The translations under genes were made by a program, and so were the position numbers. The notes beneath the pieces were generated by a model. It made no database searches, was not told where the DNA came from, and saw nothing but the letters and a program-made list of their open reading frames with translations. From Serinicoccus chungangensis (lineage in GTDB: Bacteria; Actinomycetota; Actinomycetes; Actinomycetales; Dermatophilaceae), in NCBI RefSeq assembly GCF_001483745.1, contig NZ_LQBL01000028.1:241290-290376 (forward strand): DNA of 49,087 nt, read 5' to 3'. Below are positions 41,206 to 48,977 of the stretch, one piece after another (the first letter of the stretch is position 1; every line of letters starts with the position of its first letter).

Positions 41206-42549
41206 CAGCCGCTGTAGCGCGAGGCGTTCTCGTCGAGGATCGCCTGGGCCCGGGACGCGGTGTCGGCGAGGATGGCCTCCGGCTCGGCGCCGCTGAGGAC
41301 GGCCTCGTTGAGCGCGCGGTCGAACTCGGCCATGCAGTCGCTGATGCCCGGGACCGTGGGGATGAAGCGGAGGTCGTCGAGCTGCTCGGCCAGGGTCGCC
41401 TGCTCGGTCAGCGCCTCGAACTCGGGGGTCTCGCGGGCCGAGTTGCGGGCCGGCACCTGACCGGCCTCCGCCCAGGCCTGCGACTGCTCGGAGATCCAGC
41501 TGACGAAGACCCGCGAGGCCTGCGCCTTGTCGGCGTCGGCGTTGCGCTGGCGGGGCAGCACGAACTGGTGCGAGCCCGCCCAGACCCCGCCGGAACCCCC
41601 GATGTCGGGCAGCGGCGCGACACCCCAGCTGATGTCGGTCTGCTTGAGGTCGTTGATCTGCCAGATGCCGTTCCAGTTGAACGCCGTGGTGCCGTTCTTC
41701 AGCGCGACGTAGTCGGAGTCTTGGTCCACGTTGGCTGGCGAGTGGCCGTTCTTGGCCAGGTCGACCCACCAGGTGAGGGCCTCGACCGCCGGTGCCTCGC
41801 CCCAGGTGACCTGGGTGCCGTCCTCGTTGAAGAGGCTCCCGCCGAACTGGTAGATGAGCGCCTGCAGCGTCAGCCCGCCGGTGAACGGGAACGGGCTGGC
41901 CCAGTGCCCCTCGATGCCGGCCGCCTTGAGGTCCTCCAGGGCCGCCATGTAGCTGTCGCGGTCGGTCGGCGGGGCCTCCGGGTCGAGACCGGCCTGCTCC
42001 ATGACGTCCTTGTTGTAGTAGAAGCCCAGGGGGTGCACGTCGAGCGGGATGGCGAAGCGCTGGCCGTCGTAGATCCCGGCCTGCCAGGGGACCGCCGCGA
42101 AGTCGGACTCGGCCAGCTCCAGTGCGGCGGCCACGTCGTCCAGCGGCTGGATGACGTTGCGGGCGGCGTTGGTGGCGACCGAGTCGACGTGCATGATGCC
42201 GATGTCCGGGCCGTTGCCGGAGGTGACGGCGGAGGGGAGCCGGGAGTAGTAGTCCGCCCACTGCATCGTCGTCATGGTGACCGCGATGTTCGCGTGCTCG
42301 GAGTTGAAGGTGTCGACCAGGGCCTTCATGGTCGGGCCGTCGCCGCCGGTGAAGCCGTTCCAGAACGCCAGGTCGACCTGCGGGCCGTCGTAGCCGCCGG
42401 CACCACCGTCACCGGTGGCCACCTCCTGGTCGGCGCTGTCGCGCGGCGAGCTCCCCCCCACAGGCCGCGAGCGAGGCGGTCATGCCTCCGGCCGCAGCCA
42501 GCGAGAGGAAGGATCGACGGCTGAACGGAGAGCGGGTCGGCTGGGTCAT
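41205..42549 (-). pseudogene. Sugar ABC substrate-binding lipoprotein, frameshifted in the signal peptide
   Basis: From ATG 42549 the frame encodes a twin-arginine lipoprotein signal (SRRSFLSLAAAGGMTASLAAC, a Tat motif with lipobox). The mature family-1 solute-binding protein (418 residues; LAFWNGFTGGDGPTMKALVDTFN, then YYNKDVMEQAGLDP, GGSLFNEDG, WNGIWQINDL) lies in another frame. The two meet at a run of seven G (42453-42459) right after the lipid Cys codon; six G would restore C-G-G-S-S in one frame. As written, only an unexported protein could be made from an internal GTG. This is either a real lesion, a slippage-prone switch or a sequencing error. Its stop overlaps the permease start (TGATG). 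Confidence 0.82.
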
Positions 42550-42559
42550 GAGACGTCCT

Positions 42560-42640
42560 TGTCCTCGTTTACAACGGATAACCATCGTGGTTCACCCAGG
42601 AGTATGCCGTGCGTGTGCAACGTTGTAAAGAGGACTCTCG
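42560..42640. promoter_or_regulatory. Candidate LacI operators between the ABC genes and the regulator
   Basis: Two sites share the core of a TTTACAACGTTGTAAA-like palindrome. GTTTACAACGGATAACC (about 42567-42584) has a good left half. TGCAACGTTGTAAAG (about 42616-42630) has a complete centre and right half. They lie just upstream of the solute-binding gene and within the divergent region before the LacI gene, as expected for autoregulated sugar-uptake control. Confidence 0.6.
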
Positions 42641-42668
42641 TGCGGCGTGTCGACGGCAGCCCTACCCC

Positions 42669-42674
42669 TACCAT
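42669..42674 (+). promoter_or_regulatory. -10 box TACCAT, leaderless geometry (LacI gene)
   Basis: TACCAT ends six bases before ATG 42681, which is exactly where the LacI helix-turn-helix begins. This argues against the upstream in-frame start at 42609. Confidence 0.5.
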
Positions 42675-42680
42675 GGCTGC

Positions 42681-43724
42681 ATGCCGGTCAGACTCAAGGA
42701 CGTCGCGCAGCACGCCGGGGTCTCGGTGAAGACCGTCTCCAACGTCGTCAACGACCACCCCCACGTCAGCAGTGACATGCGCGAGCGCGTGCAGGCGTCG
42801 CTGACCGAGCTCGGCTACCGCCCCAACCTCGCCGCCCGGCAGCTCAAGCACGGTCGCGGCGGGTTCATCACGCTCGCGGTCCCCCAGCTCGACTCGCCCT
42901 ACTTCTCCGAGCTCGCCGCCCGGTTGTCCGACGAGGCGACCCGCCGCGGCTTCCTGCTGCTGCTCGACGTCACCGGCGCGGACCCCGACGAGGAGCGGCT
43001 CGTGCTGTCCGGCATGCGCGCCCACATGGTCGACGGGGTCATCTTCAGCCCGCTGGCGCTGTCGGCCGAGGAGATCGCCGCGCGGACCGACGACATCCCG
43101 CTGGTCCTGCTGGGCGAGCGACGGACACCGACGCAGTTCGACCACGTCGCCGTCGACTCCGTGGCCGCCTCCCGCGCCGTGGGCGAGCACCTGCTCGCGC
43201 TCGGGCGGCGCCGGCCCGCGGCCATCGGTCGGCAGACCCGCGAGGGGACGGCGTCGGTGCGGCTGGAGGGCTTCGTCGAGGCCCTGCACGACCAGGGTCT
43301 CGAGCTCCCCGACGACCGCACGGTCACCGTCGACGGGTTCGGCCGGGAGGAGGGCTACCACGGCATGCGTCAGCTGCTCGACCTTCCCGCGGACCGTCGC
43401 CCGGACGCGGTCTTCGCCTTCAACGACCTGCTGGCCGTGGGGGCCCTGCGCGCGTGCCACGAGGCGGACGTGCGCGTCCCCGACGACATCGCGGTCGCCG
43501 GCTTCGACGACATCGCCGAGGGCCGATTCCACGCCCCCTCGCTCACGACGATCTCCCCCGACCTCGAGGTGCTCACCCGCAGCGTCCTCGACCTGCTGGT
43601 CCGGCGCATCGAGGGGTGGGCCGCCCCGCCGGAGCACCCCGTCGTCCCGTGGACCCTGCACCACCGCGAGTCCACCGGTGGCCCGCCGACCGCGGCCGTC
43701 GGGCCGGCCGGCCCGCGTGGGTGA
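42681..43724 (+). CDS. LacI family transcriptional regulator
   Basis: 347 residues. Residues 3-50 are the LacI DNA-binding domain: RLKDVAQHAGVSVKTVSNVVND, then VSSDMRERVQASLTELGYRPNLAARQLK with the hinge helix. The periplasmic-binding-protein-like core follows (ITLAVPQLDSPYFSELAARL, DGVIFSPLAL, PAAIGRQTREGTASVRLEGF, DAVFAFNDLLAVGALRA, IAVAGFDDIAEGRFHAPSLTTISPD). It is divergent from the broken sugar ABC genes and most likely represses them; the sugar is not identifiable. The gene appears intact although its target operon is damaged. Confidence 0.93.
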   Translation: MPVRLKDVAQHAGVSVKTVSNVVNDHPHVSSDMRERVQASLTELGYRPNLAARQLKHGRGGFITLAVPQLDSPYFSELAARLSDEATRRGFLLLLDVTGADPDEERLVLSGMRAHMVDGVIFSPLALSAEEIAARTDDIPLVLLGERRTPTQFDHVAVDSVAASRAVGEHLLALGRRRPAAIGRQTREGTASVRLEGFVEALHDQGLELPDDRTVTVDGFGREEGYHGMRQLLDLPADRRPDAVFAFNDLLAVGALRACHEADVRVPDDIAVAGFDDIAEGRFHAPSLTTISPDLEVLTRSVLDLLVRRIEGWAAPPEHPVVPWTLHHRESTGGPPTAAVGPAGPRG

Positions 43725-43733
43725 GGAGGCCGG

Positions 43734-44828
43734 TCAGCCTGCGGCGCCCTGCCCGGTGACGTGGTCGCGGACGACCTGCGCCACCTCCGTCGTCGAGGCC
43801 GTGCCGCCCAGGTCGGGGGTCCGCATGCCGGAGGTCAGGCTGGCCTCGATGCCGGCGACGACCTCCGCCGCGGCGTCCGGGTGGCCGAGGTGGTCCAACA
43901 TCATCGAGGCGGCCCAGAGCTGACCCAGCGGGTTGGCCACCCCCTGGCCGGCGATGTCCGGCGCGGACCCGTGCACCGGCTCGAACATCGAGGGGTGCAC
44001 GCCCTCGGGGTTGAGGTTCGCCGAGGGAGCGATGCCGATGCTGCCGATGATGGCCGCCCCGAGGTCGGTGAGGATGTCGCCGAAGAGGTTGGAGGCGACC
44101 ACGACGTCGAAGCGCCCCGGGTCCAGGACGAACATCGCCGACAGCGCGTCGATGTGGTAGTCCCGGACCTCCACTTGCGGGAAGTCCGCCGCCGTCTCCC
44201 GGACGACCTCGTCCCAGAAGGGCATGGTGTGGATGATGCCGTTGGACTTGGTGGCCGAGGCGAGCGTCCCGCCGCGCTCCGCGGCGAGGGTGAGGGCATA
44301 CCTCGCCACCCGCTCGATCCCGCGACGGGTGAAGACCGACTCCTGGACGGCCAGCTCGTGCGGGCTGCCGCGGTACATCCGCCCGCCGACCTCGGAGTAC
44401 TCCCCCTCGTTGTTCTCCCGCACGACGACGAAGTCGATCGAGCTGCCCTCGCGCAGCCGCAGCGGCGACTCGATCCCCGGCAGAAGCCGGACCGGGCGCA
44501 GGTTGACGTACTGCTCGAAGGCGCGGCGGATGGGGATGAGCAGACCCCAGAGCGACACGTGGTCCGGGACCCCGGGGTAGCCCACGGCACCCAGCAGGAT
44601 CTGGTCGACCTCGGCGAGCCGGTCCAGCCCGTCCTGCGGCATCATCCGGCCGGTCCGGGTGTAGTACTCGCAGCTCCAGTCGTGGTGACGCCACTCGAAG
44701 GTCAGCCCGTGCCGCTCCCCCACGGCCTCGAGGACCCCGAGGGTCGGCTCCATCACCTCCGTCCCGATGCCGTCGCCGGGGATCACGGCCACCCGCACCG
44801 GGCGGTCGGACGTGGCGGGGTGGGTCAT
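43734..44828 (-). CDS. Tartrate/D-malate-type decarboxylating dehydrogenase (isocitrate/isopropylmalate DH family)
   Basis: 364 residues. It has PGDGIGTEVMEPTL at the N-terminus, LWGLLIPIRRAFEQYVNLRPVRLLPG (substrate arginines), VVVRENNEGEYSEVGGR, and SNLFGDILTDLGAAIIGSIGIAPSANLNPEG (metal Asp and NAD site). The wording follows tartrate dehydrogenases (TtuC/YeaU) rather than LeuB or Icd. It would oxidise and decarboxylate tartrate or D-malate using NAD and Mn/Mg. Its ATG overlaps the stop of the upstream dehydrogenase gene (ATGA), so the two act together, probably in hydroxy-acid breakdown. Confidence 0.88.
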   Translation of the reverse strand: MTHPATSDRPVRVAVIPGDGIGTEVMEPTLGVLEAVGERHGLTFEWRHHDWSCEYYTRTGRMMPQDGLDRLAEVDQILLGAVGYPGVPDHVSLWGLLIPIRRAFEQYVNLRPVRLLPGIESPLRLREGSSIDFVVVRENNEGEYSEVGGRMYRGSPHELAVQESVFTRRGIERVARYALTLAAERGGTLASATKSNGIIHTMPFWDEVVRETAADFPQVEVRDYHIDALSAMFVLDPGRFDVVVASNLFGDILTDLGAAIIGSIGIAPSANLNPEGVHPSMFEPVHGSAPDIAGQGVANPLGQLWAASMMLDHLGHPDAAAEVVAGIEASLTSGMRTPDLGGTASTTEVAQVVRDHVTGQGAAG

Positions 44829-45706
44829 CGGGTGCCTCCAGAGGTGCGTCGGTCCAGCCCACGGATGAGGGCCGAGTGGTCCAGGGCGGCGTCGCCGTCC
44901 TCCAGCGCCTGCGCGACGAGGGCGGCGACCGCCCGGGCGACCGGCAGGTCGAGCCCGGAGTCCGCCGCGAGACCGCCGGCGATGCGCAGGTCCTTGTCGT
45001 GCAGCTCCATCCGGAACCCGGGCTCGAAGCTGCGTCCCACGAGGTTGTCACGCTTCTGCGTCAGGACCGCGGAGCCGGCGAGGCCCCCGGCCAGCACGTC
45101 CAGGGCCTCCTCCAGCGCGATGCCCTGGCTCTCCAGGAGCACGACGGCCTCGGAGAGGACCTGGATGTTGCCGGCGACGACCACCTGGTTGGCGGCCTTG
45201 ACCACCTGGCCGGCGCCCGGCGGCCCGACGTGCACGACCGTGGCCCCGACGGCCTCCAGCAGCGGACGGGCGGTCCGGACCGCGTCCTCCTCCCCGCCGA
45301 CCATGACCGACAGCCGGGCCTCCTGGGCGCCCGCCTGACCGCCGGAGACGGGGGCGTCGACCATCGGCATACCTCGGTCGGCAGCCTGCCCGGCGACGCG
45401 CCGGGCGACGGCCGGGGAGATCGTGGAGAAGTCCACGACCAGCGTCCCGGCCGCCGCGCGCGCGAGCACACCCTCGTCGCCGCCCATGACCGCCTCGACG
45501 TCGGGCCCGTCCGGCAGCATGAGGCAGACCGCCTCGGCACCCTCCAGGGCCTCGGGCAGCGTGTCCACCGTCGTGCCGCCCGCCGCCTCGAGCTCGGCGC
45601 CCTTGCCCGGGCTGCGGTTGTGACCCCGCACCTCGTGGCCGGCGCGCTGCAGGTGGGCGGCCATGGGCGCACCCATGACGCCGAGTCCGACGAAGGCGAT
45701 CCTCAT
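44825..45706 (-). CDS. NAD(P)-dependent beta-hydroxyacid dehydrogenase (tartronate semialdehyde reductase/HIBADH-like)
   Basis: 293 residues. The N-terminal Rossmann motif IAFVGLGVMGAPMAAHLQRAGHEV starts directly at the Met of 45706. The substrate motif DAPVSGGQAGAQEARLSVMVGG lies near 120, and the catalytic Lys in GQVVKAANQVVV near 170. GarR-like enzymes reduce tartronate semialdehyde to glycerate, while HIBADH acts on 3-hydroxyisobutyrate. Coupling to a tartrate-type dehydrogenase favours the former. A weak leaderless -10 (CATCAT, six bases before) supports the start; the longer upstream ORF is unlikely. Confidence 0.88.
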   Translation of the reverse strand: MRIAFVGLGVMGAPMAAHLQRAGHEVRGHNRSPGKGAELEAAGGTTVDTLPEALEGAEAVCLMLPDGPDVEAVMGGDEGVLARAAAGTLVVDFSTISPAVARRVAGQAADRGMPMVDAPVSGGQAGAQEARLSVMVGGEEDAVRTARPLLEAVGATVVHVGPPGAGQVVKAANQVVVAGNIQVLSEAVVLLESQGIALEEALDVLAGGLAGSAVLTQKRDNLVGRSFEPGFRMELHDKDLRIAGGLAADSGLDLPVARAVAALVAQALEDGDAALDHSALIRGLDRRTSGGTR

Positions 45707-45810
45707 GCGGGGATGATGCCATCCCGGCCAGGGGTCCGTGCGGCGAGGCATCGGCGACCGGGCCGTGGCAGGCTGGTCGGACCCCGCCCCGCCCGACCAG
45801 GAGGACCACC

Positions 45811-46542
45811 ATGGAGGCACCGGACTACCAGGGGCTGCGCGCCCTGCTCGTCAACTGCTCGCTCACCCCGGACGCCGCGGCGTCGCACACCGGCCGGCTG
45901 CTCGACGTGGTGGACCACCTCATGGCGGGTGCGGGCGTGCAGGTGGACCGCCTGCACGCGGTCGACCACGACATCGCCCCCGGCGTGCAGCCGGACATGC
46001 GCGAGCACGGCTTCGACCAGGACGCCTGGCCCGGGCTGTGGCCGCGGGTGGAGGCCGCGGACATCCTCGTCATCGGCACCCCGCTCTGGCTGGGCGAGGA
46101 GTCCTCGGTGTGCCGCAGGGTCATCGAGCGGCTCTACGCCATGTCGGGGATGCTGAACGACCGGGGTCAGTCCGTCTTCTACGGCAAGACCGGCGGAGCC
46201 GTCATCACCGGCAACGAGGACGGCGTCAAGCACACCTCGATGTCGCTGCTCTTCGCCCTGCAGCACCTCGGCCTCGTCATCCCACCCCAGGCCGACTGCG
46301 GCTGGCTCGGCGAGATCGGGCCGGGGCCCTCCTACGGCGACCCGCAGGACGGCGGCCGACCGGTCGGCTTCGACAACGACTTCACCCGGCGCAACGCCAC
46401 GATCATGAGCTGGAACCTCATGCACACCGCGCACCTGCTCCGCCAGGCGGGCGGGCTCCCGACCTACGGCAACGACCGCAACGCGCTCGCCGACGGCGAG
46501 CTCTTCGGGTATGCCGAGCCCGAGGCGGTCCCGGAGGGCTGA
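45811..46542 (+). CDS. Flavodoxin-fold NAD(P)H-dependent oxidoreductase
   Basis: 243 residues. LRALLVNCSLTPDAAASHTGRLLDVV is the flavodoxin-like beta-1/alpha-1 phosphate loop, IGTPLWLGEESSVCRRVIERLY the second flavin-contacting segment, and KTGGAVITGNEDGVKHTSMSLLFALQHLGLVIPPQADCGW the third. It matches FMN-dependent NADPH reductases (WrbA/FMN_red-like) that reduce quinones or other small acceptors. AGGAGG lies six bases before ATG 45811. It is transcribed away from the dehydrogenase pair. Confidence 0.85.
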   Translation: MEAPDYQGLRALLVNCSLTPDAAASHTGRLLDVVDHLMAGAGVQVDRLHAVDHDIAPGVQPDMREHGFDQDAWPGLWPRVEAADILVIGTPLWLGEESSVCRRVIERLYAMSGMLNDRGQSVFYGKTGGAVITGNEDGVKHTSMSLLFALQHLGLVIPPQADCGWLGEIGPGPSYGDPQDGGRPVGFDNDFTRRNATIMSWNLMHTAHLLRQAGGLPTYGNDRNALADGELFGYAEPEAVPEG

Positions 46543-46565
46543 GGCCCGCCGGCCGACGCCGGCCC

Positions 46566-46585
46566 GCGCCCCGGGGGTGGGGCGC
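46566..46585. terminator. Hairpin between convergent genes
   Basis: GCGCCCC and GGGGCGC pair around a six-base loop in the 57-base gap between the flavodoxin-fold gene and the lipid-kinase gene. No T-tract; it likely serves both strands. Confidence 0.55.
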
Positions 46586-46599
46586 CGGCGCCGAGGAGG

Positions 46600-47592
46600 T
46601 CAGCCGACGTCCCCGGTCGACCCCTCCGGCACGCGCAGGGTCCAGCCCTGGTCCAGCAGCCGCCAGGAGCGGCGCGCGACCCGCTGCTCCTCGACCTCCC
46701 CGTCGGTGTTGACCCGGAACGCGTCGATGTCCCGCTCGGCGGTCACCACGACCTCCCGCCCGGACGTGAGCGTGACGTCCTCGCGCTGGGTGTGTCGGCC
46801 CTTGCGCAGGTCGAGCGCGAAGCGCACCCGGGCCAGGGGGGACACCCCGTGCGCCACGACCACCTCGACCTGCCCGTCGTCGGCGCGGGCGTGCGGGGCG
46901 ACGGGCGTGCCGCCCCCGACCGAGCTGCCGAGGGCCAGCGTCACCATGAGCTCGGGGCGACCGTCGTCGGCGATGTTCTCCCCGTCGACGCTCACCCGGA
47001 GGTGCCAGCCCTTCGAGGTCAGCCCCGCCCGCAGGGCGCCCCAGCCGTAGGCCGCCTTGCCCAGCACCCCCTTGACGTCACCGGCGTGCGCCGTCGCCTC
47101 CGCCGCCACCCCGGCGTGCACGACGTTGACCACGACCGAGCCCTCGTCGTCTACGAGCAGCCCGCGCTCCGTGCGGGCGCCGGCCACCGCGACGCGGGCG
47201 GCGGCCTGCGGGTCCAGCGGGATCCCCGCGCCCCGGGCGAGGTCGTTCCCGGTGCCGAGCGGCACCACCCCCACCGCCCCGACCCGGCCCAGCAGATCCT
47301 GGTCGTGCACCGACTGCAGGAGGCGGTGGAGCGAGCCGTCGCCACCCATGACGACGACGACGCGGCCGACCGCGGAGGCGACGGCAGCGGCATACTCCTC
47401 GTCGTCGGCCGGGGTCACGACCTCCGTCCCTGCGGGGGAGCACGACTCGAGCTCCCGGCACACCCGCTCGACGATCTCCTCCTCGGAGGAACCGGCAGAG
47501 GAGTTGGAGAGCACGAGCACCCGGCGGTCGGCGGACCCGGGCCCGGGCCCGTCGGTGCGCTCGGTGGTGTGCGTCGGTTCGTCGGTGGGCAC
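46600..47592 (-). CDS. Diacylglycerol kinase catalytic-domain (lipid kinase) protein
   Basis: 330 residues. After a ~20-residue disordered start comes VLVLSNSSAGSSEEEIVERV, equivalent to the NPxSG motif. The nucleotide-binding VVVMGGDGSLHRLLQSV lies near 80, and VGVVPLGTGNDLARGAGIP near 105. A beta-rich C-terminal domain follows. Such enzymes phosphorylate diacylglycerol or related lipids and help recycle phospholipid precursors. GTG 47592 has GAGGAG upstream. Confidence 0.88.
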   Translation of the reverse strand: MPTDEPTHTTERTDGPGPGSADRRVLVLSNSSAGSSEEEIVERVCRELESCSPAGTEVVTPADDEEYAAAVASAVGRVVVVMGGDGSLHRLLQSVHDQDLLGRVGAVGVVPLGTGNDLARGAGIPLDPQAAARVAVAGARTERGLLVDDEGSVVVNVVHAGVAAEATAHAGDVKGVLGKAAYGWGALRAGLTSKGWHLRVSVDGENIADDGRPELMVTLALGSSVGGGTPVAPHARADDGQVEVVVAHGVSPLARVRFALDLRKGRHTQREDVTLTSGREVVVTAERDIDAFRVNTDGEVEEQRVARRSWRLLDQGWTLRVPEGSTGDVG

Positions 47593-47639
47593 GGCGTCTC
47601 CTCGCCTCGGGTCAGGACACGGACACGCTACGCCTCACC

Positions 47640-48887
47640 TCAGGCGGCGCCGCCCCGGACCAGGCGGGCGGTGAGCACCGCATGCGCCGCCGACACGCCG
47701 ACGCCCAGGGTCGGCTCCAACTGCGGGCCGAAGTGCGGCGAGTGGTTGGTGACGGTCGGCTCCTCCCCCTCGACCTCCTCACGGGTCAGGCCGCCGAAGA
47801 ACCAGTAGACGCCCGGCACCTCGATCGCGTCCGGCAGCGCGCCGAAGTCCTCGCTGCCCATCACCGCGGGGATCTCGCTGACCTGCTCCTCGCCGAGGGC
47901 ACCGCGCAGCACGCCCGTGACCCGCGCCGTCTCCTCCTCGTCGTTGACGAGCAGGGGGAAGGTGTAGATCTCCTCGATCTCCGGTTCCGGCGCGTCCGAG
48001 GCCATGGCCTCGGCGAGGATGACCCGGCGCAGGGCACCGAGCAGGTGGTCGCGCACGTCGGCGTCGAGGTTGCGCATGTTGACCGTGAACTCGGCGGTCG
48101 CCGGGATGATGTTCTCCTTCAGCCCGGCGTGGATCGTGGCGATGGTGATGACCGCGGCCTTCTGGGCCGGGACCTCACGACTCTTGAGGCTCTGGATCCG
48201 CACGATCATGTGGGCGGCCAGCACCACCGGGTCGATCGTCGACTCCGGCTGCGACCCGTGGCCGCCGCGCCCCCTGACCGTCACCCGCCACGCGTCGGAG
48301 AAGGTCATGGCCGGCCCAGGAGTCAGGTCGACGGTCCCGGCGACGCCGGGCCAGACGTGCTGGCCGTAGATCACCTCGGGTCGCGGCGCGCGGTCCCATA
48401 GGCCGTCCTCGAGCATCGCCGCGGCTCCCTGCGCCGTCTCCTCGCCCGGCTGGAAGAGGAAGACGACGGTGCCGGTCCAGGACGCGCGGTCCTGGGCGAG
48501 CAGCGTGGCCGCCCCGATGGCGGCGGTGACGTGCATGTCGTGGCCGCAGGCGTGCATGACGGGGACGTCGGTGCCGTCCGGCAGGGTGCCCCGGGCGGTG
48601 GAGGCGTAGTCCAGACCGGTGTCCTCCTCGACCGGCAACCCGTCGGTGTCCGCACGGAACCCCACCACGGGGCCGTCCCCGTTGCTCAGCGTCGCCACGA
48701 CGCCGGTCCCGCCGCACCGGAAGACGTCGTAGCCGAGGCCGCTCATCCGCTCCTCGACGAGGGCCGCGGTCGCCTCCTCCTGCATGGACAGCTCCGGGTG
48801 GGAGTGCAGGTGGCGGTAGAGGTCGTGCAGCGACGCGCGCAGGTCGGCGTGCTCGGGCTCGTCCAGGATCGTGGTCGTCGGCGACAT
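47640..48887 (-). CDS. M20 family amidohydrolase (N-acyl-amino-acid/hippurate hydrolase type)
   Basis: 415 residues. Metal-site motifs are intact: MHACGHDMHVTAAIGAA (Cys-Gly-His-Asp-x-His), FLFQPGEETAQGAAAML (Glu-Glu pair), the dimerisation-domain RGRGGHGSQPESTIDPV, and a C-terminal MGSEDFGAL with HSPHF. The order and spacing fit metal-dependent amidohydrolases such as HipO or IAA-amino-acid hydrolases, which cleave N-acyl amino acids. The exact substrate is unknown. The ATG follows TACCCT plus six bases. Confidence 0.9.
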   Translation of the reverse strand: MSPTTTILDEPEHADLRASLHDLYRHLHSHPELSMQEEATAALVEERMSGLGYDVFRCGGTGVVATLSNGDGPVVGFRADTDGLPVEEDTGLDYASTARGTLPDGTDVPVMHACGHDMHVTAAIGAATLLAQDRASWTGTVVFLFQPGEETAQGAAAMLEDGLWDRAPRPEVIYGQHVWPGVAGTVDLTPGPAMTFSDAWRVTVRGRGGHGSQPESTIDPVVLAAHMIVRIQSLKSREVPAQKAAVITIATIHAGLKENIIPATAEFTVNMRNLDADVRDHLLGALRRVILAEAMASDAPEPEIEEIYTFPLLVNDEEETARVTGVLRGALGEEQVSEIPAVMGSEDFGALPDAIEVPGVYWFFGGLTREEVEGEEPTVTNHSPHFGPQLEPTLGVGVSAAHAVLTARLVRGGAA

Positions 48888-48893
48888 ACGGCG

Positions 48894-48899
48894 AGGGTA
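48894..48899 (-). promoter_or_regulatory. -10 box TACCCT, leaderless geometry (amidohydrolase)
   Basis: Minus-strand TACCCT ends six bases before ATG 48887. It overlaps one GGTATGCC motif. Confidence 0.5.
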
Positions 48900-48977
48900 T
48901 GCCGCACGCGCCCGCGAGCGCCGTCCGGGACCTCGTCAGGGCGGTGCCGGCGGCCCCAGATCGGGATGCGCCTGTGA

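Noticed and set aside
41205-42461. An internal GTG start giving an intact solute-binding protein
   Set aside because: It would leave the protein without a signal peptide, whereas a perfect Tat-lipobox signal lies directly upstream in another frame; a frameshift is the better reading.
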